Origin: Fibrobacter sp. UWB5
GTDB taxonomy: Bacteria > Fibrobacterota > Fibrobacteria > Fibrobacterales > Fibrobacteraceae
DNA: 64,000 nucleotides
Assembly: GCF_002210295.1 (NCBI RefSeq)
Contig: NZ_MWQH01000005.1
Location: 124,001 to 188,000 of the forward strand
Direction of reading: 5' to 3'
Part shown: positions 36,571 through 45,698 of the stretch, piece after piece
Layout: every line of letters begins with the position of its first letter
Position numbering within the stretch: position 1 is the stretch's first letter
Notes under the pieces: model-generated
What the model was told of the DNA's origin: nothing
The model's input: the letters and a program-made list of their open reading frames with translations, nothing else
Database searches by the model: none
Made by a program: the position numbers and the translations under genes

Positions 36571-38983
36571 CTTTATTTCCATTCGCGGCTGCAGGCTGCA
36601 CAACCTGAAGAATATCGACGCCCAGTTCCCGCTGGGCAAGATAACGGTGGTATGCGGGCCTTCGGGCTGCGGAAAGTCAACGCTTGTGCTTGATACCCTG
36701 CACGGGGAATCCAAGCGCCGCTACTTGGAAACGCTTTCGCCGTTTGCGGCCGAATTGCTGGGCGGCAGGCGCATTATTCCGCTGGATAGCGCCGAAGGCT
36801 TACCCGCAAGCCTTGCCGTTGGGCCAAGCCACGGAGAAACTCCCGCGAAAGCTTATGCCTTAAGCATTTCCGAATGCGACTCAACTTTGCGCGCCCTGTT
36901 TGCGGCATACGCAAAGCCCGCCTGCCCCGTTTGCGGGAAGCCCATGGAAAGCATGAGCCGCGAAGACATGATTCGCGAGATTGCGAGTTTGCCGCAAGGG
37001 AGTAAGCTGCAGTTTTTTGCGCGGATTGATGTTGAGAAACGAACAAGTCTCGACAAGCTGGCAGCGGTGTTCCTGGCGCAAGGCTTTACGCGCGCCATGG
37101 CAGATGATGTCAGCTATTCGCTTGCCGACTTGACTGAAAACGAAAAGAAGATTGTCCCGAAGGAATTCTTTATTGTCGTGGACCGCGTGATTGTCCGCGA
37201 GAACACGCGCACCCGCATTGCCGAAGCAGTCGATGGAGTCTTGAAGCTCACGCACGGCGAATTGATTCTAGACATCAACGGGAGCCGCAAACTTTTCAGC
37301 ACGGTGCCGCGCTGCCCGGAACATGGAGCGCAGCTTTCGAGACCGCTCGCACCAGAAGACTTGTCGCCGTATTCCCGCACGAGCGTTTGTGAAAAATGTG
37401 GCGGCACCGGAATCATCGAAGACGGCGACAACAGCGAAGAATGCCCTGATTGCAAAGGACTTAGACTCAAGCAGAATTTTTTGAACGCGGCGATTGAAAG
37501 CATTTCAAGCGAAGGAGAAAGCAGCGATTGTCACAAAAATGAACCGCGCAAAATCCGTACCACTTGGCAAGACATTTTAAGCACGCCTTTCGCGGAACTC
37601 GAAAGCCGGCTGCACGCCCTGTTCGACAATCGACTGACGGCAAAGCAGCAGCCCGCCTTCCGCACGTTAATTGACCGCATTCAGGCGATTGTCGACCTCG
37701 ATATCGGCTACCTCACGGCAGGGCGTGCAGGCGCCACCCTGTCGGGTGGCGAAGTCCAAAGACTTCGGCTTTCGAGCCTCAGCACCGGGCACCTGAACAA
37801 CCTCCTGATTGTCCTCGACGAACCCGCCAGCGGTTTGCACCAGAGCGACGTCGAAGCCCTCTGGAAAGTCCTCAAGAAGGTACAATCCCGCGGAAACACG
37901 CTCGTCCTTATTGACCATAACCCAGCCCTCATCAAGAAAGCCGACTGGATTATTGAAATGGGTCCTGGCGCCGGCGAAAAAGGCGGCGAAATATTGTTGC
38001 AAGGAACCGCGAAAGAAGTTCTTGGCAATCCGGTATCGCCCACAGGGAATTGGATCCGCTTGCTCGACGAGAAAAGAAGATTCCCGGTCAAGCCGGGAAT
38101 GACAAAGGGCAAGTCGGGAAAGACATCCGCAAAGAAAGCAGCGACTATCGATGTCGAAGACTTCGCAATGTTCGACATGAAGCCGGTCACCGCACATTTC
38201 CCGGTACAAAAGTTCAGCGTTATCACAGGCCAAAGCGGCAGCGGCAAGTCCACGATTTTCTTCAGGAACCTCGCCCCGCGTGCTACCAAAGGCGAATTCG
38301 AAAGCCTCGGCATTCAGGCGCTATCGATTCTTTCGACAGGTGACTTCCACGGGAACCGACGCAGTACCGTCGCCTCGGCTATCAACCTGAACACGATTCT
38401 CCGCGACCTATTCGCAAAACTTCCCGAAAGTAAGGTCCGCGGCTACACCGCCAGCAAGTTCGCGACGCACGCCCCCGGAGGCCGCTGCGAAAACTGCAAG
38501 GGCGAAGGCGTTATCCTCGACCCCGCGGGCTACGAAGAATCCGAATGTCCCGTATGCCTTGGCAGGCGATTCAAGGACGAAATTCTCGAAGTCCGCTTCA
38601 AGTCGCTTTCCATCGCCGACATCTATGACCTAGAAGTCGGCGACGCCTACAAATTGTTCATTAACATGAAGCCTTTCGCCGACAAGCTCAAACCGCTTGT
38701 AGATACGGGACTCGACTACCTGAAACTCGGGCAGACTACGACACACCTCTCCGGCGGTGAACGCGCCCGCTTGCGCCTTTCCATCGCCCTCGCTCGCGCG
38801 AAGGCTCCGAACACGCTTTTCCTTTTCGACGAGCCCGCCCGTGGTCTCCATCAAAAGGACATCCAGCACCTGCTCGACCTGATTCGTGGTCTCACCGAAG
38901 CGGGCCACACAGTCATTGCCATCGAACATGCGCAAGACTTCGTGAACGCCGCCGATTACGCCGTAGAACTTTCGCGCAAGTAG
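36560..38983 (+). CDS. UvrA-like ATPase (non-canonical, shorter than UvrA)
   Basis: 807 aa, against about 940 for canonical UvrA. It has two ABC modules (VCGPSGCGKSTLVLDTLHGE; ITGQSGSGKSTIFFRNLAPR), signature and Walker B segments (GATLSGGEVQRLRLS, VLDEPASGLH; LSGGERARLRLSIAL, LFDEPARGLH) and zinc-binding CxxC pairs (CEKCGGTG ... CPDCKG; CENCKGEG ... CPVCLGRR). It may repair DNA damage or act like UvrA2 or drug-tolerance relatives. The start is a TTG (36560 or 36563) inside the end of the adhesin gene, with AAAAGG upstream. A REP-like palindrome is inserted in frame at 38080-38100. Confidence 0.88.
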   Translation: MLNNFISIRGCRLHNLKNIDAQFPLGKITVVCGPSGCGKSTLVLDTLHGESKRRYLETLSPFAAELLGGRRIIPLDSAEGLPASLAVGPSHGETPAKAYALSISECDSTLRALFAAYAKPACPVCGKPMESMSREDMIREIASLPQGSKLQFFARIDVEKRTSLDKLAAVFLAQGFTRAMADDVSYSLADLTENEKKIVPKEFFIVVDRVIVRENTRTRIAEAVDGVLKLTHGELILDINGSRKLFSTVPRCPEHGAQLSRPLAPEDLSPYSRTSVCEKCGGTGIIEDGDNSEECPDCKGLRLKQNFLNAAIESISSEGESSDCHKNEPRKIRTTWQDILSTPFAELESRLHALFDNRLTAKQQPAFRTLIDRIQAIVDLDIGYLTAGRAGATLSGGEVQRLRLSSLSTGHLNNLLIVLDEPASGLHQSDVEALWKVLKKVQSRGNTLVLIDHNPALIKKADWIIEMGPGAGEKGGEILLQGTAKEVLGNPVSPTGNWIRLLDEKRRFPVKPGMTKGKSGKTSAKKAATIDVEDFAMFDMKPVTAHFPVQKFSVITGQSGSGKSTIFFRNLAPRATKGEFESLGIQALSILSTGDFHGNRRSTVASAINLNTILRDLFAKLPESKVRGYTASKFATHAPGGRCENCKGEGVILDPAGYEESECPVCLGRRFKDEILEVRFKSLSIADIYDLEVGDAYKLFINMKPFADKLKPLVDTGLDYLKLGQTTTHLSGGERARLRLSIALARAKAPNTLFLFDEPARGLHQKDIQHLLDLIRGLTEAGHTVIAIEHAQDFVNAADYAVELSRK
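38080..38100. repeat. REP-like palindrome inside the uvrA-like gene
   Basis: ATTCCCGG-TCAAG-CCGGGAAT, a perfect 8-bp stem with a 5-base loop, flanked by GAC on the right. It is read in frame as RFPVKPGMTK, which lies in the linker between the two ABC halves. Palindromes of this form are commonly intergenic in bacterial genomes. Confidence 0.7.
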
Positions 38984-39003
38984 CGCGCGATTTATTTTCA
39001 ATA

Positions 39004-40020
39004 TTACTGCAGAGATTTCTTCGCGGTTTCCAACGTCGCAATCACCTTATCGCACCAAGCGTCGAATTCGGGATCTTCTTTTTGGAATTCCGGATGCGCT
39101 AGCACATAGTCGATAGTGCGGCGAATTCCTTGGTCAAAACGGACCTCGGTACGGAAAGTCGGCACAGCACGCTTGAGTTTGGAATTATCAAACACCACGG
39201 AATTCGCTTTGTCGCCAATTAAGCTCCCCAGCAAGTCGTAATCGCTTACGTCTGCAAGGAACTGTGAAGATACATAGTAAGGCTTAAGTTCGACGCCGAG
39301 CGCATCGGCAACTGCCTTGTAAATCTGATTCCAGGTGAGCGTTTCATCGCTTGTAATCTGGAACGATTCACCGATGGCGTGAACGTTGCCCATCAGGCCA
39401 ACAAAGCCGCGGGCAAAATCAGTGTTGAAAGTCATGGTCCAAAGGCTCGTACCATCGCCGTGAATGATGACAGGCTTGCCTTCGAGCATGCGCTTTGCAA
39501 CTTGCCAGCTACCGTTTTTGCCGTGAACACCCAGTGGAATGTGGCGTTCATCGTAGGTATGGCTCGGGCGCACAATCGTAATCGGGAAACCTTCCTCGCG
39601 GTACTTGCGCATTAGGAATTCCTCCCCCGCAATCTTGTTGCGGGAATATTCCCAGTACGGATTCGCGAGAGGCGTGCCCTCGGTAATGCGGTAATCCGAA
39701 AGCGGTTTCTGGTAGGCGCTCGCAGAACTGATGTACATGAACTGCTTGGTTTTACCCTTGAACAGGCGGTAATCACGTTCGAGCGCACTCGGGTGAAATA
39801 CGATGAAGTCGCAGACGACATCGAACTGCATGCCCTTGATTTTTTCAGCAACGGATGCTTCGTCGTTGATATCTGCCTGAATGATTTCGACTCCCGCAGG
39901 AATGTCTTCTGCGGGGCGGTTTCCGCGATTAAGCAGGTACAGTTTCCAACCCTGAGCCACCGCAAGGCGCGTAATCGCCATGCTGATGGTTCCTGTACCG
40001 CCGATGAATAAAGCTTTCAT
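39004..40020 (-). CDS. NAD(P)-dependent epimerase/reductase (atypical SDR)
   Basis: 338 aa. The Rossmann motif is MKALFIGGTGTISMAITRLA (GGTGxxS), of the atypical or CSP41-like SDR type. Other signs are YISSASAYQ with a downstream YSRNKIAGEE (Ser ... Tyr-x-x-x-Lys catalytic pattern) and IVRPSHTYDER. The substrate is unknown, perhaps a nucleotide sugar or a small carbonyl compound. It lies 21 bases downstream of the iron alcohol dehydrogenase gene on the same strand, so the two probably form an operon. Confidence 0.85.
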   Translation of the reverse strand: MKALFIGGTGTISMAITRLAVAQGWKLYLLNRGNRPAEDIPAGVEIIQADINDEASVAEKIKGMQFDVVCDFIVFHPSALERDYRLFKGKTKQFMYISSASAYQKPLSDYRITEGTPLANPYWEYSRNKIAGEEFLMRKYREEGFPITIVRPSHTYDERHIPLGVHGKNGSWQVAKRMLEGKPVIIHGDGTSLWTMTFNTDFARGFVGLMGNVHAIGESFQITSDETLTWNQIYKAVADALGVELKPYYVSSQFLADVSDYDLLGSLIGDKANSVVFDNSKLKRAVPTFRTEVRFDQGIRRTIDYVLAHPEFQKEDPEFDAWCDKVIATLETAKKSLQ

Positions 40021-40040
40021 ACGCTAGACCAAACTGCAAG

Positions 40041-41219
40041 CTATTCGAGAGAGGCGTGCGCGGCGATGGTGTAAATCTCGGTCACATCCTTCGCCTTGAG
40101 CGGCACGAATCCCCAGCCATCGCCCGGATTCAGCTTTTCAACCATCTTCGAAATGTCTTCTTCCTTCGCGCCGAGTTCTGCAAAATTAATCGGCATACCG
40201 ATGGAATGCAAGAAACGGCGGAAAGCCTTGATGCCCTCGAGGGCGGTCGCCTTCGGGTTCTCGAAATTCATCTGGCAGCCAAACACGCGGGTCGCCATCT
40301 GGGCAAAGCGCATCACGTTGTGGTCTACCACATATTCCATCCAGGCGGGCATAATGACAGCGAGACCCGCGCCATGGGCGCAGTCGTAAAGCGCCGAAAG
40401 TTCATGCTCGATAGCGTGGCTGTTCCAGTCCTGACTGCGCCCGCAGCCCACAACGCCGTTGTGGGCTACCGTCCCCGCCCACATGATGTTCGCACGGACC
40501 TGATAGTTGGCGGGGTCGGCAATGGCGCGCGGCCCCTCCTTCACCATCGTTAAAAGCACCGCTTCGCACAGGCGGTCGGTAATTTCCACTTCGAGCGTAT
40601 TCGTGAAGTAGCGTTCAAACACATGCGCCATGATGTCGGTAATGCCGCAGGCCGTCTGATAGGCAGGCAACGTGCAAAGGAGCGCCGGATTCTGCACCGC
40701 GAACTTCGGGCGGATATGTTCGCTACTTGCACCGCGCTTGAGCATGCCGTCTTCCTTGGTAATCACGGAGTCGCCGCTACCTTCGGAACCGGCAGCCGCA
40801 ATCGTCTGCACCACGCCAATCGGGAGCGCACATGCAGCTGAAGCCTTTCCTTCGTAAAAGTCCCAGAAATCGCCCTTGTAAGGAACACCCATGGCAATGG
40901 CCTTGGAGCTGTCAATCGTAGAGCCGCCGCCCACCGCCAAAATAAAATCGATCCCATTTTCACGGACAATCTCGATGCCCTTGTACACGAGCGAATCGTG
41001 CGGGTTCGGCTTCACGCCGCCGAGTTCCACATGCGGGATACCAGCCGCATCGAGGCTAGCCTTGACGCGGTCAATCAAGCCCGAACGCACCGCAGAGCCC
41101 CCACCGTAATGAATCAGCACCTTGGTGCCGCCATACTTTTTAACGAGTTCACCGCATTCATTTTCGCGGTTCATGCCAAATACGAATTCCGTGGGGCTGT
41201 AAAAGTTGAAATTATCCAT
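40041..41219 (-). CDS. Iron-containing alcohol dehydrogenase
   Basis: 392 aa from ATG at 41219 (AGAGGAT upstream). The Fe-ADH family fold is clear: YGGGSAVRSG, GGGSTIDSSKAIAMG (NAD site), and the metal ligands Asp/His in TDIMAHVFE and His/His in HAIEHELSALYDCAHGAGLA. It resembles butanol dehydrogenase types that reduce aldehydes during fermentation. Substrate and cofactor preference cannot be read from the sequence. Confidence 0.92.
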   Translation of the reverse strand: MDNFNFYSPTEFVFGMNRENECGELVKKYGGTKVLIHYGGGSAVRSGLIDRVKASLDAAGIPHVELGGVKPNPHDSLVYKGIEIVRENGIDFILAVGGGSTIDSSKAIAMGVPYKGDFWDFYEGKASAACALPIGVVQTIAAAGSEGSGDSVITKEDGMLKRGASSEHIRPKFAVQNPALLCTLPAYQTACGITDIMAHVFERYFTNTLEVEITDRLCEAVLLTMVKEGPRAIADPANYQVRANIMWAGTVAHNGVVGCGRSQDWNSHAIEHELSALYDCAHGAGLAVIMPAWMEYVVDHNVMRFAQMATRVFGCQMNFENPKATALEGIKAFRRFLHSIGMPINFAELGAKEEDISKMVEKLNPGDGWGFVPLKAKDVTEIYTIAAHASLE

Positions 41220-41251
41220 GTTTATCCTCTTGTTTCTCCTAAAAATACAAG

Positions 41252-41280
41252 AAAATCCCGCCAAAAGGCAGGATTTTCAC
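41252..41280 (-). terminator. Terminator after argJ
   Basis: AAAATCCCGCC/GGCAGGATTTT (one mismatch) with an AAAA loop and a T-rich minus-strand tail. It lies between the argJ stop and the alcohol dehydrogenase start, both on the minus strand. Confidence 0.7.
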
Positions 41281-41321
41281 AAGAATTCCGTTCACAAGCG
41301 GAACCAACAAGCCGAGCGGTC

Positions 41322-42539
41322 TTAGGTTGTGTATTCAGCGTTGATCTTAACGTAGTCGTAGCTCAAGTCGCAAGTAAATGCGCTAGCGCTAGCGTGCCCG
41401 ATGTTAAGAACGAGCGTTACTTTGTATTCACGCTGGCGGACTACCGCACGCAGAGCCTTGGTCTGTTCTTCGTCGAGCTGTACCGGGCGGCCATTAGAAA
41501 GCACCTGCACGTCGCCAAAGAAAAGGTCCGTCTGTTCGGCGATCATATTGCAACCGCTGGAACCGGCACTGCTGAGGATACGGCCCCAGTTCGGGTCTTC
41601 GCCGAACATAGCGCACTTGGCCAAGTTAGACGTACCAATGAAGCGGGCCATGCGCAAAGCCTCTTCGTGGCTTTCGGCCTTTTCAATGCAAAGTTCAATC
41701 AGTTTGGTTGCACCTTCGCCGTCGCGAACGATATCCTTGGCAAGTTCCTTCATCACGAGCATCAATGCGGCGCGGAATTCCCCCTGTTCGGTGAGCGTCA
41801 AGTCTTCGTACTTAAGGCCGCTCATGCCGTTAGCCAAGAGAATGCAAGTGTCGTTCGTGCTGGTGTCGCCATCGACCGTAATCGCATTGAAGGAATCGGC
41901 GATATCGGCGCGGAATTCAGCAAAGAAATCGATCGGCAAAGCAAGGTCAGTAGTAATAAAGGCAAGCATCGTAGCCATGTTCGGGTGAATCATGCCTGAG
42001 CCCTTGCAGGCGCCACCAATCGTCACCACACCCTTTTCGGTCTGGATTTCAACGGCATGGCTCTTGAGCGCAAGGTCAGTCGTCAGAATGGCGCGGCCAA
42101 ATTCTTCAGAAGCGTCGGCGTGGAGCTTTTCAACCAGCTTCGGAATACCGGCTTCAATCTTGTCCATCGGCATCAGGTGGCCGATCACACCGGTGCTGCA
42201 AACGAGCACGCTCTTCGGAGTAAGCTTCAAGGCTTCTTCGGTAAGGACAGCCATGCGTTCTGCATCGCGCAGGCCCTGTTCGCCGGTACAGGCGTTTGCG
42301 TTACCGCTGTTCACCACGACAGCAGAAGCAAAGTGGGCATGTTCAAGAGCGGCTTTGTCATAAAGCACCGGAGCAGCCTTCACCTTGTTCGTTGTAAACA
42401 CGGCAAAGCAACGTGCAGCCTTTTCACTCTTCAAAAGAGCCATGTCAGCGTTACCGCTGGCCTTAATGCCTGCACAAATACCAGATGCGGTAAAGCCCTT
42501 CGGGGAGCAAACGCCGCCTTTTTCCAATACAGTGTACAT
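41322..42539 (-). CDS. argJ: Glutamate N-acetyltransferase / amino-acid acetyltransferase
   Basis: ArgJ recycles acetyl groups from acetylornithine to glutamate in arginine synthesis. The 405-aa precursor self-cleaves; the MATML motif places the nucleophile at Thr190, with Ala189-Thr190 as the scissile bond. Other signatures are VVNSGNANACTG, CSTGVIG and DGDTSTNDTCILLANG. It ends ...EYTT, as is common in the family. No other arg gene is next to it. Whether it is mono- or bifunctional cannot be told by eye. Confidence 0.96.
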   Translation of the reverse strand: MYTVLEKGGVCSPKGFTASGICAGIKASGNADMALLKSEKAARCFAVFTTNKVKAAPVLYDKAALEHAHFASAVVVNSGNANACTGEQGLRDAERMAVLTEEALKLTPKSVLVCSTGVIGHLMPMDKIEAGIPKLVEKLHADASEEFGRAILTTDLALKSHAVEIQTEKGVVTIGGACKGSGMIHPNMATMLAFITTDLALPIDFFAEFRADIADSFNAITVDGDTSTNDTCILLANGMSGLKYEDLTLTEQGEFRAALMLVMKELAKDIVRDGEGATKLIELCIEKAESHEEALRMARFIGTSNLAKCAMFGEDPNWGRILSSAGSSGCNMIAEQTDLFFGDVQVLSNGRPVQLDEEQTKALRAVVRQREYKVTLVLNIGHASASAFTCDLSYDYVKINAEYTT

Positions 42540-42639
42540 AGTATCTCCTATTGTTTTTTACGCCCTAAATTATAGCAAAAAAGCGACTATGTTGAACACC
42601 TCGCGATTCCGCTCTACAAAAAAATTCTAATTTAAAGGC

Positions 42640-43104
42640 ATGGCTAAAACACCCTGTACTAAAGAAACTTACGACAAATTGGTTGAACGTTACACCTTCC
42701 TCAAAAAGGTCGAACGTCCCCGCGTTGTAGATGAAATGGAAGAAGCCCGCAAGCAAGGCGACCTGAGCGAAAACGCAGAATACCACGCCGCCAAGGAAAT
42801 GCTGGCTCATATCGACCTGGAAATTCCCAAGCTGGAAGACCAGATTTCCAATGCAATTATCGTTGAATTCGACGCAAACTCCGACAAGGTCCGCTTTGGC
42901 GCCACTGTTACCGCAAAGAATCTGGCTACCAAGAAGGAAGTCGTCTATCAGTTGGTAAGCCCCGAAGGCGTTGATCCGATGAACGGCAAAATCAGCTTCA
43001 AGAGCCCCATGGGTTCCGCATTCATGGGCAAAAAGAAGGGTGAAATTGTCGAAGTCGTGACCCCCAGGGGCAAGAACCGCTTCGAAATCGTCGACTTCAA
43101 GTAA
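42640..43104 (+). CDS. greA: Transcription elongation factor GreA
   Basis: 154 aa. It rescues backtracked RNA polymerase by stimulating transcript cleavage. The N-terminal coiled coil has the family motif EARKQGDLSENAEYHAAKE, with the acidic tip that enters the secondary channel. The C-terminal FKBP-like domain includes SPMGSAFMGKKKGEIVEV. It starts an operon with holA (three-base gap). Confidence 0.96.
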   Translation: MAKTPCTKETYDKLVERYTFLKKVERPRVVDEMEEARKQGDLSENAEYHAAKEMLAHIDLEIPKLEDQISNAIIVEFDANSDKVRFGATVTAKNLATKKEVVYQLVSPEGVDPMNGKISFKSPMGSAFMGKKKGEIVEVVTPRGKNRFEIVDFK

Positions 43105-43107
43105 GCT

Positions 43108-44085
43108 ATGATTCTCGCCCTCATCGGCAAAGACCAGTTTTCCAAGGACAAGCAGGTCGACAAGTTCCTGACTGACGCCCTTGGAGACCGCAAGAACGAC
43201 CCGCTTTCCAAGCAGGTCGTGTATGCCACCGACACGAACATTCCGTCGGTCGCCGGGCTCATTATGGAAAGCTGCGGCGCCGTTTCGATGTTTGCGCCGG
43301 AACAGGCGGTGGTCGTCCGCAATGCCGACGCCATGAAGGCCGATGAATCCAAGGCACTCGCCCGCTGGCTTAAAGACGCCCCCGATTGCAAGCTGTTGCT
43401 CGATTTTGACGAACTCCGCGCAACTTCGGAACTCTACAAGATTCTGCAAAAAGTCGGCAAAATCGAAAAGTACGAAGAACCTAAGCAGTACAAGATGCAG
43501 GAATGGATTGCATCGAACGTACCCGCCCACTTCGGAAAGCCGATCGAGCCCGCCGCCAGCCAGTACCTGGCCGATGCCCTGGGCACCGACACCAAGCTCG
43601 TTTGCGAAGAATTGGAAAAGGTCCTTACCTACGACCCCGACTGCGCCAAATTCACCTACGATCTCGTGAAGACGATGATTATGCCCCGCCGCGAAATCCC
43701 GCCTTACGAAATCCTGAATTTCTTCGGCATGCGAGACGCCGTGGGCTTTACCCGCAAGCTTCACGAATTCCTTTACAACAACAGCAGCAAGAATGCCGAC
43801 GCCATCAGCCTCGTGAATGCGCTTTACAGCCATTCCATCGACCTGCTGAACTTCATGTCGCTCACCGCCAAAAAGATGAGCGCCGAAGACGCCGCCAAGG
43901 CATTAGGCAAGAACTATTTCTTGTTCTGCAAGCAGGGCAATGCCGCCGAATGCTGCCGCCGCTGGGGCAAGCCGCTCCTGTGTCGCGTGATTCGCCGCCT
44001 CGCCGATCTCAATTACGAATTCAAGAGTTCCAGCTGGACCGTGACAAGCCAGGAACTTGCCCTCGCCGCCCTCGTGGTGAGATAG
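43108..44085 (+). CDS. holA: DNA polymerase III delta subunit (HolA)
   Basis: 325 aa, the usual length for HolA. It has the delta-subunit layout: an N-terminal AAA+-like domain (ALIGKDQFSKDKQVDKFL; SMFAPEQAVVVRNAD), a middle lid (YLADALGTDTKLVCEELEKV) and the C-terminal helical collar (AVGFTRKLHEFL). It would open the sliding clamp as part of the clamp loader. Identity relies on overall pattern, since delta subunits are poorly conserved. Confidence 0.88.
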   Translation: MILALIGKDQFSKDKQVDKFLTDALGDRKNDPLSKQVVYATDTNIPSVAGLIMESCGAVSMFAPEQAVVVRNADAMKADESKALARWLKDAPDCKLLLDFDELRATSELYKILQKVGKIEKYEEPKQYKMQEWIASNVPAHFGKPIEPAASQYLADALGTDTKLVCEELEKVLTYDPDCAKFTYDLVKTMIMPRREIPPYEILNFFGMRDAVGFTRKLHEFLYNNSSKNADAISLVNALYSHSIDLLNFMSLTAKKMSAEDAAKALGKNYFLFCKQGNAAECCRRWGKPLLCRVIRRLADLNYEFKSSSWTVTSQELALAALVVR

Positions 44086-44090
44086 CTCGC

Positions 44091-44167
44091 TAGAACTTAG
44101 TTGGTAGAACTTAGAAAGCCTCGAACAAAGTTCGAGGCTTTTTTCTAAGCTCTAAGTTCTAAGCTCT
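44091..44167. repeat. Dispersed intergenic repeat, copy 2, wrapped around the holA terminator
   Basis: TAGAACTTAG occurs twice on the left (44091-44100 and 44105-44114). A perfect 11-bp terminator stem AAAGCCTCGAA/TTCGAGGCTTT (44115-44141, 5-base loop, T run) sits in the middle. CTAAGCTCTAAGTTCTAAG follows on the right. 44141-44167 is identical to 24621-24647. Confidence 0.75.
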
Positions 44168-44177
44168 GTGAACCAGA

Positions 44178-45698
44178 TTAGTTCCAACCGCCGTCATCTT
44201 CTTCGATGGCCGGAGCTGCCGGAGCCTGTTCTTCGGATTCAGCCTTCGGGGCTTCCTGAGCCGGCTGCGGTTTCGGTTCCACGATCGGAGTTTCGCTATC
44301 AGTCGGTTCGGTCGTCGTCTCGGTCTTCTTGGCAGCCGGAACGCCCTTGCCATCGGCAGAAGCTTCAGAGAGTTCCACAGAACCCACATAGTTGCGAATG
44401 ATACGCGGAGTCACGAAGATAATCAGGTCACGCTTGGTGACAGCCTTACGGCTGTACTTGAAGAGGTTACCGAGCAGCGGAATGTCCTTGAGGAACGGAA
44501 TACCAGATTCACTTTCGGTATTTTCGTTACGGGTAAGGCCACCGATCACAACCGTTTCGCCATCAGCCACCACGACCTTGGTCTTGGCTTCCTGAGTACT
44601 GATTACCACCTGGCCCTTTTCATCGTAGCCGTAAGAGTTGTTTTCGGGGTGGAGGTCAAGCAAAATGCGGTTGTCGCCAGAAACGTGCGGAGTCACCGTG
44701 AGCTTAATACCGGTTTCCACGAGCTGCGTCGAAGATTCACCGCTATCGTCAATCACGCGGATAGAAACCTTGTCGCCCATGAAGACCTGGGCTTCGGTGT
44801 TGTCGAGAGTCGAAACCTGCGGGCTGGCAAGCACTTCAGTAGATGCATCACCCATGATATTGGAAATGGCAATCTGCAGGTTGTTGTCCAGCAAACTTGC
44901 GGTAATAGCAGTCGTAGCATTGCCCACTGCCGGCGAAGCACCACCATTCGGCAAAGAATGAATGGCTGCGCTGGTACGGCTGTCGCCTGCACCGCTACCC
45001 TGCGGGGTCGTAACCGTTCCCGGAGTCAAGGCAGTGGTACCCATTCTTGCGGTCCAGTCCACACCGAGTTCGCGAGCACGTTCGCTGTTCACGACCACGA
45101 GCTTGGCGGTAATCATGATCTGGAGCGTTTCCACGTCAAGTTCGGTCAAAGCCTTTTCCATCTGCTCAATCTTTCCGTCGGTATCGTACACGATAATCGA
45201 GTTCGTGCGTTCCACCGTCGTAATACGGCCACGGTTAGACTTCATGCTTTCGAGCACCTTCACCAGTTCTTCGGCCTTAGCGTGGTGCACCTGGAAGTTC
45301 TTACGGACCAGCGGGGCATTCTGTTCGGCCTGAGCTTCTTCATCGGCAATCTTCTTCTGCTTTGCCTGGTAAGTGCTGGAGCGCTGGATCAAGATGTACT
45401 TGTCTTCGATGATCCAAGTCAAGTCGTTCATGCTACAAACGATGTCGAGCGTTTCTTGCCAAGTCTTCTTGGTCACCTTGAGGCTTGTCTTACCCTTGAC
45501 TTCGGGAGCAAGGATAATGTCCACGCCGGCAATCACGGAGACAGAGCTAAACACGGCTTCGAAGTTCATGTCGACGAAACTGAAGTCATACAATTTCTTG
45601 TTGGGGGTTTGCACCGTACCTTCGGCAGGAGCACTCCATGCAGTAGTGAGACCCACCACCAAGAGAAGAACAGTAAGGATTTTTGTCATCTTTTTCAC
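44178..45698 (-). CDS. pilQ: Type IV pilus secretin PilQ
   Basis: Forms the outer-membrane pore for the pilus. 506 aa: signal peptide (ILTVLLLVVGLTTAWSA), STN/N0-like domain (YDFSFVDMNFEAVFSSV), secretin N1 domain (VHHAKAEELVKVLES, TNSIIVYDTDGKIEQME), then the secretin core (VEVLASPQVSTLDNTEAQVF-like segment, ETVVIGGLTRNENTESESGI, PLLGNLFKYS, RDLIIFVTPRII). It ends in a Pro/Glu/Ala-rich tail. It overlaps the PilP gene by four bases and is the last gene of pilMNOPQ. It is shorter than many PilQ proteins because AMIN domains are absent here; an AMIN-like domain lies in the PilP fusion instead. Confidence 0.93.
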   Translation of the reverse strand: MKKMTKILTVLLLVVGLTTAWSAPAEGTVQTPNKKLYDFSFVDMNFEAVFSSVSVIAGVDIILAPEVKGKTSLKVTKKTWQETLDIVCSMNDLTWIIEDKYILIQRSSTYQAKQKKIADEEAQAEQNAPLVRKNFQVHHAKAEELVKVLESMKSNRGRITTVERTNSIIVYDTDGKIEQMEKALTELDVETLQIMITAKLVVVNSERARELGVDWTARMGTTALTPGTVTTPQGSGAGDSRTSAAIHSLPNGGASPAVGNATTAITASLLDNNLQIAISNIMGDASTEVLASPQVSTLDNTEAQVFMGDKVSIRVIDDSGESSTQLVETGIKLTVTPHVSGDNRILLDLHPENNSYGYDEKGQVVISTQEAKTKVVVADGETVVIGGLTRNENTESESGIPFLKDIPLLGNLFKYSRKAVTKRDLIIFVTPRIIRNYVGSVELSEASADGKGVPAAKKTETTTEPTDSETPIVEPKPQPAQEAPKAESEEQAPAAPAIEEDDGGWN

